A stretch of DNA of 64,000 nucleotides, from contig JAMKCH010010162.1 in assembly GCA_023653785.1 (NCBI GenBank), positions 1-64,000 of the forward strand, read 5' to 3'. Source of the DNA: Ophioderma brevispina. Its lineage: Eukaryota; Echinodermata; Ophiuroidea; Amphilepidida; Ophiodermatidae. The notes under the pieces are model-generated. The model made no database searches. It saw only the letters and a program-made list of their open reading frames with translations, and was not told the origin of the DNA. Position numbers and translations under genes: made by a program. Positions 23,301 through 34,222 of this stretch are shown here, piece after piece (position 1 is the first letter of the stretch; the number at the start of each line of letters is the position of its first letter).

Positions 23301-24555
23301 CCCTCCACTACTCTAATTGCGTCAAAACCTCATTGAACAACCGAACCTGCATATTTTCGGCTTCTATAAGAGTAAGAACGAACAGTTGGCACCATTTTGG
23401 AAACAAGCCAATGAATCTGAAATTTTACCCCAGCGTGTGACCTTGAACCCTTTTGCCTTGTCCTCCCTTTTTCTATACCCCTCAGGTAGGGCAAACCTTA
23501 CCTTTTTGTAATCCTTGAAAGGTACTGAACATTTTATAATTTTTAACCCTTGTATAAACCTTCCCCCTAGAATTCACCCAAGAACCATTTTTAAAAATTA
23601 CACCGACACCATGATTTTTGGAATCCTCATACAATTTTTGATTTAGAAAAACCTTGGTTGCAAGATTGTATATGAAATTTTCACAAAAATACAGTCCACA
23701 GTATTTTATAGCATGAAGTAATGTTTATTGCAGGCAGGGAAATGTGCTGAGTAATTTTGAAGTCAGCTTAGTTATACTAGTGATTAGGAACAATCACAAA
23801 TGTATCGATGCTATATGTTCGAGGTATTCGATAAGTGCGGTGACCTCGGTCTGCATTCTGCTCAGTTACCATAAATCAATTACTGATCCCCAATAACCTC
23901 TTAGCTATAAATTTGATTACTCGAATGGACAAGTGCACAATACAGACGTGCTTTGATGTGGGCACCGGGCTCTCTCCTCTATTACTCTCTTTTATTCTCA
24001 AAAGTTACATTATCGTACGTGGGAGGGAAAAACTCCATAGGCGTTTGACCTTTGAAAGCAAAACCTTCAACATGAGTTAAAAAACGGTAAGATGACAAAA
24101 CCTCATATGTAACATTTTCGACATACATCAAAAAACTGAATATAATTGCGTGTAATTGCCCATGCACAAGAAACGTTTTCCTTTCCAAATATATTTGGTA
24201 GGATTACTCAAGATTCTGAAATAAAGTGCCAGATGATTTCTATCATATTGGCATGAAATTCAAGCTAGAAACCGATGTTGTGGCCAAAATGCACATGAGG
24301 TTTCGACTGGGGCCAATTTTTACATAGGAGCTTTTCATTTACTTGACCTCTGGAGTTACCTATGAGGTTTTTTACCGCCCAGCGAAGATATTATGATGTG
24401 TAATTTTCTATCAATGAAATCCAAGAACTTCCCTTACTCGTTCTACCGAAGGGGGAGGAGTGGATGTCACCCCTTTTTGTGCCAAATTATTAAGTAATTG
24501 TCAATTGAATTTTAAGTTCTTCCATGCAAAACAAACATCTACCGGGGGATATAGG

Positions 24556-25024
24556 TTGGTCAATAGGTGGAAGAGCGTGGACTAGCGGTTAGGGTGCTTG
24601 CCTGTGCCGCAAATTTACCAAAAAATCCCCCGGGTCGACCGGTGGGGTAATTGCTGAGGGGATTTATTCGGGTGATCCAATTCTGGCATTAATCTGTTAC
24701 GAGCTGTTGATTAAAATACGGAATACACGCTTTCCCCCATGGTTCCTTGAATCGGGCAAATGAATCATGAAAGCTCCCTCCTTCGAGAGGGGACGTTAAG
24801 CCGTCGTTCCCGTGTACAAGAGAGTAAAACTGTCGAACAAGAGTAGGGAGTAAAAACCCCTGGCTGTCCCAATCCGCCCCAGGTTCTCAAACAGGACCGG
24901 GCCAGTTAGGAACGTCGGTATCATGGATACCCGCGGCCCGGGGGAAAATAGCTTACTAGTTGAATAAATCCTGGCCCACCACAAGCATTACCAATGATTG
25001 TGGATACGCCAAGAAGAAGAAGGG
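24556..25024 (+). mobile_element. tRNA-derived SINE (copy B)
   Basis: Same SINE as 19075-19527: GGTTAGGGTGCTTGCCTG head, GACGTTAAGCCGTCG body block, GGCTGTCCCAATCCGCCCC, and the CGCCAAGAAGAAGAAGG tail. The B box is damaged (GGGTCGACCGG). Confidence 0.8.
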
Positions 25025-26422
25025 TGATCCCAAAGTGATGGATAGGGAATGGCAACACAACCCCCTTCGGGGAGAGAGAGGAGAAGTATCAAAACATGCC
25101 TAGTATGACACACGACAAATAACACAGACACTGATTTCAGGTTTCAATGGATAGCTATGGTCCTCTCCATTAACGGATACCAAGTGAGTATCAACTACCT
25201 AAATAAGTCAGAATAAACGTCAAAACGTATACCATGTACAGCAAACTGTCAATTTTCCATAGTATATTGTAGAACAGAGGAAATCGATTTTTTTTCACGC
25301 AGAGTAGGAAGATCCAGTTTTCACGCGATTCTGGCCTCTCACATGATAGATGTGAAATAGTTTTATACACCCCCAAACGTGTTTAGTGCTATAATAATGC
25401 TTTCCGAGTACAGTAACTTGCGAATATCAATTTTCCAGCGACAAAGATAGCTCAATAAGGTAAGAGCCGAACTCCAGTGTATGGATATCCTTGCTTATAG
25501 GCGTGCGTTCGAGCCTCCTGTGAGATTCATTGTATCTTGTATATAAGTTTCCATGGACAAGAAATTAACCCGCTGGTTGTCTCGATTTACATGGATATTG
25601 GGGAGATGGGGTCCCGCTTTGGATGGTATATCGATGTAGTTTGCTGATAAGGAAAGAGGTGATCCCCGATCTGCCTGCATCCCTAGAAATATGCCTACAA
25701 TGGTTTATTGTATGGTGGGCCACAGTGATCAGCGACCATTTGTGAAAGCGCTTAGACAAACGCGCCAATAGCACTTAAGGCCGCTATATAAATCTCTGCT
25801 ATCTACCAATATTTCTCAAGATATGACCCCATTTCAAGGTCAAATTATTTAGCCATATCGTGCATATGAATAATGCATCGTATTCCGCTCTATCTCCGCT
25901 CAGAAATTGACAACTTTTTCGTAACATCTGCCGTGATTTCGATTATCACTAAAGTTCGAAATTATTTTTTACATATTACAGGTGGTAAACCGTAAGTAGT
26001 GTCATTAAAAAAAATGAAGATTTGGTCTGACAAGAAATGCTTGGCTTACATAATTATAGATCGATGCGATAATAATTATTAGATCGGAATTCCAAATGGT
26101 TAAGGACCGGGACCCTTCAGAACTTCCATTTTTGCTGGCCAATAAAATTCATTAATTGCTTATTACTAATCTGATCATACATATTCTAGGCTGCCCTGTG
26201 TTACAAAACAATCATGTTTTTTAACCTTCTCATTCCCATACACAAAAACAAAAACACGAACAAAACAGGAATGTATTTTTATATCAGCCCTTCAAAATGT
26301 GCTTGTTGCTGCATATTAAATGTGATATGCGGCAACAAGCCACATTCTCACCATTTCACATATTAATTAAAATCAATGAAAACAAATCCAAAATGGATTT
26401 CCTACAATGAATCTGATTTGAT

Positions 26423-26752
26423 ATGGCTGGGGACGAGGATATGAATCACAAATTAAGTGGTTCTGATAGGGAGGTATTGAATACAACTCTGAATGTCTAT
26501 TTTAAGAAAGCTAAGAGGAGTACCGATATCAAAACACATTTCTACTGGAGACAGGACTTCAGTGGTCCTAATCACAGGTTGTTTTTGAATAATAATATAA
26601 TTCATTTATATGGCGCTCTACAGAGAACACATCACAACAAATACTTAACACTTCAGTGGACAAGTAAAAGTGTAAATTACCATATTCGTAACTTATGGTG
26701 TATTCGTATTTTGATCACTTTCGATGCTTGCAACCATGCTTTACGAGCTTAG
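26423..26752 (+). CDS. unrecognised 109-aa frame inside a repeat (copy B)
   Basis: The frame starts MAGDEDMNHKLSGSDREVLN and ends ILITFDACNHALRA-stop. I recognise no family. It has no signal peptide or membrane span. It is mildly charged at the N-terminus and rich in His and Asn towards the C-terminus (NHRLFLNNNIIHLYG, THHNKYLTLQW). It is intact here and in the copy at 26968-27297. The two differ by one silent change (CAG/CAA, Gln) and one replacement (Ala/Thr in DACN/DTCN). It sits just left of the foldback insertion site. It could be a captured piece of a transposon protein or a chance frame. Two almost identical allelic copies do not show selection. Confidence 0.3.
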   Translation: MAGDEDMNHKLSGSDREVLNTTLNVYFKKAKRSTDIKTHFYWRQDFSGPNHRLFLNNNIIHLYGALQRTHHNKYLTLQWTSKSVNYHIRNLWCIRILITFDACNHALRA

Positions 26753-26838
26753 GTCTTGTCCCGCATTGACTATGTTAAGGGCGCCAATGAAATATATGGA
26801 TCTTAAAAGGCCCCTGCGCTTGCAAATTAAAGCTGCGC

Positions 26839-26936
26839 TATGGCACGCTCCACGTATCAAATCATGGCGAGTTTCATGCGCTGTATATCGAGTTTACCCC
26901 GCTATATGTCGAGTTTACAGCGCTGCCTATCCAGTT
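26839..26936 (+). mobile_element. left arm of foldback-type element, interrupted by A20
   Basis: It follows the target CTGCGC (26833-26838). It begins TATGGCACGCTCC and includes ATCATGGCGAGTT, ATATCGAGTTTAC and ATATGTCGAGTTTACAGCGC. Its reverse complement corresponds to 27605-27738. It stops at a 20-A run. Confidence 0.75.
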
Positions 26937-26956
26937 AAAAAAAAAAAAAAAAAAAA
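26937..26956. other. 20-A run, probable disguised assembly gap
   Basis: Exactly 20 A. Sequence to the right restarts at a point already seen at about 26408, so the run separates two overlapping contig ends. Confidence 0.7.
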
Positions 26957-27584
26957 TCTGATTTGATATGGCTGGGGACGAGGATATGAATCACAAATTA
27001 AGTGGTTCTGATAGGGAGGTATTGAATACAACTCTGAATGTCTATTTTAAGAAAGCTAAGAGGAGTACCGATATCAAAACACATTTCTACTGGAGACAGG
27101 ACTTCAGTGGTCCTAATCACAGGTTGTTTTTGAATAATAATATAATTCATTTATATGGCGCTCTACAGAGAACACATCACAACAAATACTTAACACTTCA
27201 ATGGACAAGTAAAAGTGTAAATTACCATATTCGTAACTTATGGTGTATTCGTATTTTGATCACTTTCGATACTTGCAACCATGCTTTACGAGCTTAGGTC
27301 TTGTCCCGCATTGACTATGTTAAGGGCGCCAATGAAATATATGGATCTTAAAAGGCCCCTGCGCTTGCAAATTAAAGCTGCGCGTTTGGTGTTCGCACGC
27401 GGTCGTGACCAGATTTCGCGGATATGTTCAAAAGTAGATGGTTAAGCGCCAAATTTCTGAGACTGTACAAAGGATTCAGACAGTAAATCATCACGTAACG
27501 CGAACTTCCGGTGCGCTTTTAAAAAAAAGAGCAAAATTCAATACCTTGTCTATACTCCTACCTTAACGAAAAACTAGGGCTGTT
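26957..27584 (+). repeat. third copy of the block end, empty allele
   Basis: 26957-27383 repeats 26408-26838 with only about two substitutions. After CTGCGC (27378-27383) it continues straight into GTTTGGTGTTCGCACGCG, which in the right-hand piece lies after the foldback element. So this piece has the site without the insertion. It ends at another 20-A run. Confidence 0.8.
26968..27297 (+). CDS. unrecognised 109-aa frame (third copy)
   Basis: Near-identical to 26423-26752 (one amino-acid difference, Thr for Ala near the end). The frame is open throughout. Under the assembly reading it is the same locus on the alternative haplotype rather than a second gene. Confidence 0.3.
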   Translation: MAGDEDMNHKLSGSDREVLNTTLNVYFKKAKRSTDIKTHFYWRQDFSGPNHRLFLNNNIIHLYGALQRTHHNKYLTLQWTSKSVNYHIRNLWCIRILITFDTCNHALRA

Positions 27585-27604
27585 AAAAAAAAAAAAAAAA
27601 AAAA
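27585..27604. other. 20-A run, probable disguised assembly gap
   Basis: Exactly 20 A after AACTAGGGCTGTT. The same GGGCTGTT followed by ATTGTTGAG occurs at about 27949 without the run, so the left contig ends here and its continuation lies further right. Confidence 0.7.
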
Positions 27605-27738
27605 GCGCTGTAAACTCGACATATAACGCTGCACACTCGACATATGGCGAGGAAAAATCGATACACAGCGCGTTGAACTCGACATGCGCGGGAAAAACAT
27701 AACTCGCCATTGATTTGAGACGTGAGCGTCTTGCCATA
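27605..27738 (-). mobile_element. right arm of foldback-type element
   Basis: It begins GCGCTGTAAACTCGACATAT and repeats variants of AACTCGACATG. It ends CTTGCCATA, followed by CTGCGC (27739-27744), the second copy of the 6-bp target. The reverse complement starts TATGGCAAGACGCTCACG against TATGGCACGCTCCACG on the left arm. Confidence 0.75.
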
Positions 27739-27744
27739 CTGCGC

Positions 27745-28000
27745 GTTTGGTGTTCGCACGCGGGTTCGTGACCAGATGATTTTCGAGGACGGTATGTTCA
27801 AAAGTAGATGGTTAAGCGCCAAATTTCTGAGACTGTACAAAGGATTCAGACAGCAAATCATCACGTAACGCGAACTTCCGGTGCGCTTTTAAAAAAAAGA
27901 GCAAAATTCAATACCTTGTCTATACTCCTACCTTAACGAAAAACTAGGGCTGTTATTGTTGAGATTTAAGTACACTACCAGATATGGCGTATGTGGTGAA
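27745..28000 (+). repeat. right flank of the insertion site, second copy
   Basis: 27745-27955 repeats 27384-27584 with a few indels near the start (GTGACCAGATGATTTTCGAGGACGG against GTGACCAGATTTCGCGG). It then continues into unique sequence. Confidence 0.75.
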
Positions 28001-28990
28001 AAAATAGCAAATTATTTGTTCCCAGTTAACAAAATAAATGCAAATAACAAAATGGAATGCTTGATAGCCTGCGTATTGTGCTTACTATATTTTTTTAAAT
28101 CATAAACCACATTAGCTTAGACCTGTCAGAAATAGTAAAGGCGGGGTTTTATCGCTAATGAAATCTGAGCCTGTGTTTATAAAAATTGATAATACACGTA
28201 CTCAGGGCATGTATTTCACCATTGTGTAAAGTATATGGCTGTTTTGCTACAGCAATATAACAAAATCATTGAAGCCGAACGCTCTGACGCCATTGGGTAT
28301 AATGAATCATACCACGTACTTTGTTTTATAAACGTAGCTATTCCGTGAGTGTTCATATAAACGACCAACAATGAACGTTCCCTGACAACCCATACCAAAA
28401 GGCTTAATACCCGTATGACGTCAAGTGAAACGACGTACAATAATAATTGTTATTACAGTATATTATATAGTTAACTATAGCCACACAAATTATTCCCCCC
28501 CCAACACTCTCTCTATCTCTAACTGTGTGTGGTGTGTGTTTTGTGTGTGTGTGTTGTGTGTGTGTGTGTGTAATCGTTACCATTATACTTCATGGACCTA
28601 AAGACAAAGGACAATCTTTTTTTAGGATCAATGATAGATTCCTCGAGAAGGCTTTTCCCATATTATCATTATTATAGTGTGTTTCTGTTTAGCAAATGCC
28701 TGATACCGGCTATAACAGGACCAAATGATCGCGAAACGCGCAACAATGAGCCAACTTACATTCATTTGACCCAAAGGTTTGCCGCAATCACTTAAAAAAG
28801 TCCGAAGGAAAATTAAATATTTCAAAGCGTCTATTCATGTACAAAGAGAAAAGCTGTAGTTAGTTCCTGAAAATCACAATCAGGGATCCGTTCCCGCAAA
28901 CTCAGTCGTAAAAAATTTTTTTTTCCTAACGGGCACACTATGTCATGCGAGTGAAACCAATTTGTCCATAGGCTGTCTACATGTGTTAAC
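28001..28990. other. non-coding; (TG)n microsatellite at 28524-28571
   Basis: An interrupted TG repeat is the only structure I see. No supported gene. Confidence 0.55.
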
Positions 28991-29039
28991 ATGATAGAAA
29001 AGGTATGTCGTGTAGAATACGCAGAGTTAGTAACACACC

Positions 29040-29290
29040 AGACTTGTGTACTCGAGTACGAATACATACTCGTACTCGAGTACAAGTACATTTGTGTACT
29101 CGTACTCATACTCGTACTCAGGCTTGGGTACTCGTACTCATACTATCAGGCACAAGTACTCGTACTCATCACTCGTACTCGATTTAAAAATTTGATGTAC
29201 TCATACTCGTACTCGTACTCCAGGATCAATAATCATACTCCGTACTCGTAACTTAGGGTCAAGTACTCGTACTCATACTACTATCAGGAA
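29040..29290 (+). repeat. TACTCG/TACTCA hexamer array 1
   Basis: Imperfect tandem hexamers ACTCGT and ACTCAT, with some inverted GAGTACGAG units at 29048-29090. Every frame becomes a low-complexity repeat (Thr-Arg or Tyr-Ser), which explains the open frames. Confidence 0.85.
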
Positions 29291-30289
29291 AAAGACTCCG
29301 CACTAACAACAAAAATAAGTGAGGTATGCATTTATTGCTAGAAAAGGAAATTCACAAAAATATCAAAATAATACAATTGAGTGACATATGTACCGAAATT
29401 GTGACTTTTTCATTTTCAGTTTCAATTCACCCAAATTTGTTTGGTGAAAATTGATGTTTATGTTTCAGACAACTCTCAATATTAAAATTTGTTTTTGTTT
29501 GATATAGCATCCACATATTTTCAAAAAGATGACATTTCAATGGTGATAATACAGTGTATAACTCCCATGCTCATTCCATGACAATTTTAAAGAGCAAACC
29601 GCATTTTATCCATCCAGTTTGCTTCCTTTTGCCATGGTAGGTATAGCTTATTGTTAAACCTACTGTGAAGGTGGTTAGTCCTCGGTCAAGTTGATAATGT
29701 TCAACTGATCATTTTCAGTACATGTTTTACAAACTTTAAATTGTTAATGTCCCCAGGTCGACATATTTAATGACCATATATTTCAACAACCAAATCTAAT
29801 CACCTTAGGCCGGGCCAGTTTACCCTGCAAATGGCATAGGCACTAAAAAATCGCCTATGTCCTACTTTGGCTCATATATTGAAAGATTCAATAGGTTTTC
29901 AATTTTAAAAACTTCGGAAAAAAAATGCCAACATATTTTTTTTATTTTTTTTATTTTTTTTATTTTTTTTAAATCAATTTTAAACTTGGGTATGAGCTGG
30001 TATGAGACCATGGCTATAAGATGGATACAAGCCCATACCACGATGGCTACGGGTATAGGTATTGGGTATGGTTCCAGCATGTGACCACGTCATGGTATGA
30101 GACATGTTTGATATGAGTTATAAGGTACAAGACTATGGTTACCCAGGTACACACCCGGGTAACACATTTTTATACCCTGTATGGGTACACATGTACTACA
30201 CAGTATGCATGCTTTGTGCGTAGATGACTGTGTCTTTGAACTTAATTCAATCAAGATCCTTGATGGGGGCCAACTGCAAGTCTAGTAAT
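29291..30289. other. non-coding between hexamer arrays; (T8A)n at 29935-29973
   Basis: It contains a 9-base-period T8A tract and, at 30000-30190, GTATGAGAC and GGGTA-rich sequence including the near-palindrome GGTTACCCAGGTACACACCC. No gene seen. Confidence 0.55.
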
Positions 30290-30545
30290 GCGAAGTATCG
30301 TACTCATACTTCACTCAGGCCAAGACTCGTACTCATACTCGTACTCGGGCATAAGTTTCCTCGTAACTCATACTCGTACGCCAGGTCATAGTACTACCGT
30401 ACTCATACTCGTACTCGGGATTTCAAATTTTGCTGTACTCATACTCGTACTCGTACTCAGGACCAAATACTCTTACGACTCAGACTCAGGGTCAAGTAAT
30501 CGTACTCATACTCGTACCAGAAAAATTACTCATACTACACTCTGG
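30290..30545 (+). repeat. TACTCG/TACTCA hexamer array 2
   Basis: Same hexamer family as 29040-29290. It shares AGGGTCAAGTA and TCGTACTCATACT context, suggesting that both arrays belong to one repeat type or to one duplicated unit. Confidence 0.85.
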
Positions 30546-30924
30546 TTACCACACGTAGGGTTACGCACGATTTTGGGGAACGGGCCCCAGATCGGTAAGA
30601 GTAGTAATGAGTGTCACTGGAAAGTAGGTACTAAATCTGAATGACTTAAAAGGACATTCTAATTGAATAAATGGCCGAATTCACGCTACTGTTAGGACAT
30701 TAACTGTATTGTAACTGCAAAATCGTTGAACTCGCACACTGAGTCCTTTCTTGACATTATTATGATGGAACCCAGCTTGCAATTGTCATGCTCCACCAGC
30801 AGCCTTCATACATTATACAGCCGCATAAATTTGGAGGACAATTAATGTTACCTTTGAAAAAGTGGCGTCCATTATCTCACCTGAATGGTAGCAGGGATCG
30901 CATTTTAAAGAGAAAACAAAACAA

Positions 30925-31265
30925 ACAAAATGGAAATGAAGCTTTGGTGCTGGGGGGCTCCGCGGTTCAATTCTTGGCGGATACTAAATTATGACTTTAA
31001 TCTGTGCATGAGCTATTGATTAAAGTGTGAATTCGCTCTCCTCGTGGTTCAGTAGGACCTACCCGTCTTTGGAGGGGACTTTAAGCTTTGTATCCATGTA
31101 CACAGCTTTACGTCCCCTCCAAATGACGGGATGGTCCCTTGTCCAAGTCCTACTGAACCACGAGGAGAGGACGTTAAGCTGTTTATCCCATGTACATTTA
31201 ATTTCGGAATGAGTATGATGATACCCCTAGCTGTTCCAATTTCCGCCCGGTTCGTGGACCCCCCC
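30925..31265 (+). mobile_element. SINE of the 19075 family with an internal foldback
   Basis: A B-box-like GCGGTTCAATTC at 30961 is followed by GCATGAGCTATTGATTAAAG. The body block GGAGGGGACTTTAAGC matches the SINE at 19075. Unusually, 31038-31058 is perfectly complementary (21 bp) to 31147-31167, and the block repeats after the second arm (GAGGACGTTAAGCTG). The tail part CTAGCTGTTCCAATTTCCGCCC matches the family end. It looks like two copies joined head to head. Confidence 0.7.
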
Positions 31266-33383
31266 AATGTTTAGTGCTTTCTGGTTTATCCATGGATAAT
31301 TGTCAGAAAACATCAAATCAAAAGATATCAATCGACGTTTCATGCCTATTTATTTGTGAAGCGGTTTTATTACGTGCACGTGTAAAGCTATTCATAGCTA
31401 TTCTTTTGATCTATGTACGAAAAATTGAAATGTGTTTTTATATTTTACTTACGTAGTTTGGCTTTGTTTGCTCAATTTGTTCTCGCTTCGTTTCTCTCTC
31501 GTGTATAAGTAAATACATACTATGAAATGCTTTATTTATCTTTCCTCTTTTTTATAAGCCTATTCATTCCAGTTAAAAACAACAACATCACGAACAGTAG
31601 AAAGATTTTGCATATTATTTTGCGGAAAATTTTTATTTTTATAACACAATAATTGTCGCGTGACTGAGTGCAACAAAGTCGTATTATTATTTTTTTTACT
31701 CTTTTGCAAAGAAGGCATTTTTTTGTTTATTTATTGCAATATATTTGCGCAGTCAATGGAAAGTAGACAATTTACATGGAATCATGAACTTTATGGTGTA
31801 CACATCGATTTCCGTTTAATGTCCAAAAGTCGTACTGCACGTACGTTAAAGGGAAAGGAGCGATAATGTTAGTGAAGAAAAATTGTGAAATTATTTTTTA
31901 TGTTATATACAAATATAGTACAAATCCCATTCATATAACTACTCTAATGTAGGAACAAAAACGCTATACATAAAAACCCAAATAGTGAAAAAGTATATGA
32001 GTACATGGTCTAACGTCTCCCGCCATAGACTACGACGATTGCGTATCATAATCTTTACGAACAGCTGATTGTGTTGTACCAAGGACAGAATAACAAATAT
32101 CAATAATGTTTGTGTTTGAGGTCAAACTGTATTGATCATGGTGCACATCTTAAGCTTATAAATCTGGGAATTTCACAGAAAGGCTTTTTGAATCTTCAAG
32201 TCTGAATTTTGATACGCACCGTCTGACAGAAGTCACATAAAAAACACTGCCTTTCCTTTAATACAACTGATTTCAAAGCCAACCACTTTCGGATTAAGTT
32301 TTAGCACATCCATGCTAGTTACAAAATTCCCAAAATTTATACGAATTTTGATGATTTTCGATGTTTCGGATCAGCAAATTACTGCTTATCCCCTAACAGC
32401 CGTTCCAGGTTAAAACGCAACGATGTCCACTTAAACAACTCATTCTCCGTAATTAATCGAGACAAACACTTGACATATAATCTCATTAGTCACATTTAAC
32501 TACTTTATAATCAGCAGCAGAAACAAATTCGTCAAAGTGTCAGTTACAACTTTGCTGCACTCACATGCTGAAATGAATGTAATAATATAGAAAAAAACGG
32601 GTGTTGTTACTTTTTCAAGAAACCAATATTGCCTTCCTAGCTAGTATAACATCTTTTAACCGTTCATAACGTAATCATTTTTACGAGCTTGTTAAATTTG
32701 TAGCTACAAAACCTGTATGTAGAGAACTGGTAACTCAAATAAGTGCTAACTTCTTTGTGGTTTTGTTCTCGACAGCAAGTAATATTTTTAGGTGTAATCA
32801 TTTCACATGGTAATTCTTGGAGCGCGTGTATCCATTGCATGAACCAGGTCCCACCTCGCCTAGCAGAGTAACTTTATTTATTTCACATGGATTTGAAAAA
32901 TATTAGAAATTCCTCGTCTAAGTGTTGGCTCCATATTCAATAGCTATATGGGATTGAAAATCTATATTGAAGTACAGTATATTCGAATGATGTAGAATTA
33001 GTCCCGCGAGACAGCACCTTGGGTAAAATACGTGTAGGAAAATTCATCAAAGCAATAAGAACCGCGTATCATATGATACCCGTTGAAATACAAGAGGGTA
33101 TTATATTATAAAGTGTTTCTATGACCTATTTCCAGTAACAACCAGATAGAGCATAATCGACGGCGGAAGAAATAATATTTCAAAAGGCATCTTGAATGTT
33201 GGGAATAAAAACGAACCAATTTAATGACACGTAGCAAATGTGCAAAAGATTTTCATATTTGATTCAACCAGCTCGTGGCCGAACCAATACTCGGATGCCG
33301 TTATTATTTATTATCGCACGTTTTTGTAATGTAGCATAAAATGTAAACAAAGCATCGTTCACATCCGGCCTTGAGAAATTGCA
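31266..33383. other. non-coding, no supported gene
   Basis: AT-rich, no recognisable exon, RNA gene or repeat. Confidence 0.45.
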
Positions 33384-33744
33384 CTCACTTATCATTGGCT
33401 ATACGATTCTAACTGCCTGAATTTTCTCTTAGGAGAAATTGAATTTCTCCTAGAAGGAACTAATTTTCTCCTGGGGGACATTAATTTCCACGTTGGAGAA
33501 ATGTGAGCCATGACAACGTTCCTTAAGATCTAATTTTTCAAATATAAAATCTGATTGGCTAAAATCTCTTAGGAGAGATTAATCAATTCTTCTCATAGAA
33601 ATTATTTCTCCCAGGTGTAATTCAGTCCAAAGGGGCCCTCTCGATGGCTGGAATTTCTCCTAGGAGCAATCAATTTCTCCTAGGGAAAATTCAATTTTCC
33701 CAGGAGATTTCTGGGTAAGTTCTGACTCGTAATGATTATGTGAG
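33384..33744. mobile_element. MITE-like cluster of TCTCCTAGGAGA palindromes
   Basis: About nine variants of TTTCTCCTAGGAGAAA or its halves occur within 300 bases. The outer ends CTCACTTATCATT and AATGATTATGTGAG are imperfect inverted repeats, giving a unit of 361 bp. No coding. The palindromes would fold on themselves. Confidence 0.55.
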
Positions 33745-34059
33745 ACTCCCTGCTTGAGATATTCCCACAAGCATCCTTACTTTTTTACTCCTAATTAAAT
33801 TTCTATCCTTCTACCATGTAATAAGGGATTGAACGTATTAGTGAACTTTAGATGTGCGATGCGTGTACTTATACGCGTAACGCTGAATTCATTTGTACGA
33901 TCTATCCATGAACAACTATTCCATAGTCACAAGTACACACCTCTCTTTCACATTGAAAATCTTAAGTGTTATAGCTCCGGTGAATTGACCGGTAGCAACA
34001 TGGTTGAGCCGCAAAGTGCAACGAAGTGCCTCTATGATTTATACCTACTGACAGAGAAC

Positions 34060-34222
34060 TAATAATACTGTAATAATGTTGTGCTTAGAGGCTGCTGTGC
34101 ATTAAGTGCTGCATAAATGGGGCTAGTCATTATTATTATCATTATCACTATTATTTTTCTAATATTTAATTATATTATTATTATTAAAATAATAATAATA
34201 ATAATAATAACAATAATAATAA
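34060..34222 (+). repeat. possible SINE 3' end plus ATT/AAT trinucleotide tract
   Basis: TGTGCATTAAGTGCTGCATAAATG followed by ATTATTATTATC resembles the GCGCTATATAAATG plus ATT tail of tRNA-derived SINEs (compare 49665-49935). A palindromic (ATT)n/(AAT)n stretch follows. Confidence 0.4.

Larger units (their letters stand above)
21815..26936 (+). repeat. duplicated block, copy B (about 5.1 kb)
   Basis: The direct repeat of 15362-21480. Matching landmarks include CTTCCAATATTGAGGTCATCC (21847 against 15390), GACGACACTATCCAGGGTCT, TTTGACCTTTGAAAGCAAAA (about 24045 against 18395), the SINE, and GGACCCTTCAGAA. It ends at a run of exactly 20 A. Confidence 0.8.

Noticed and set aside
28991..29251. 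Open frames with Tyr-Ser or Thr-Arg repeats
   Set aside because: They are translations of the TACTCG hexamer array.
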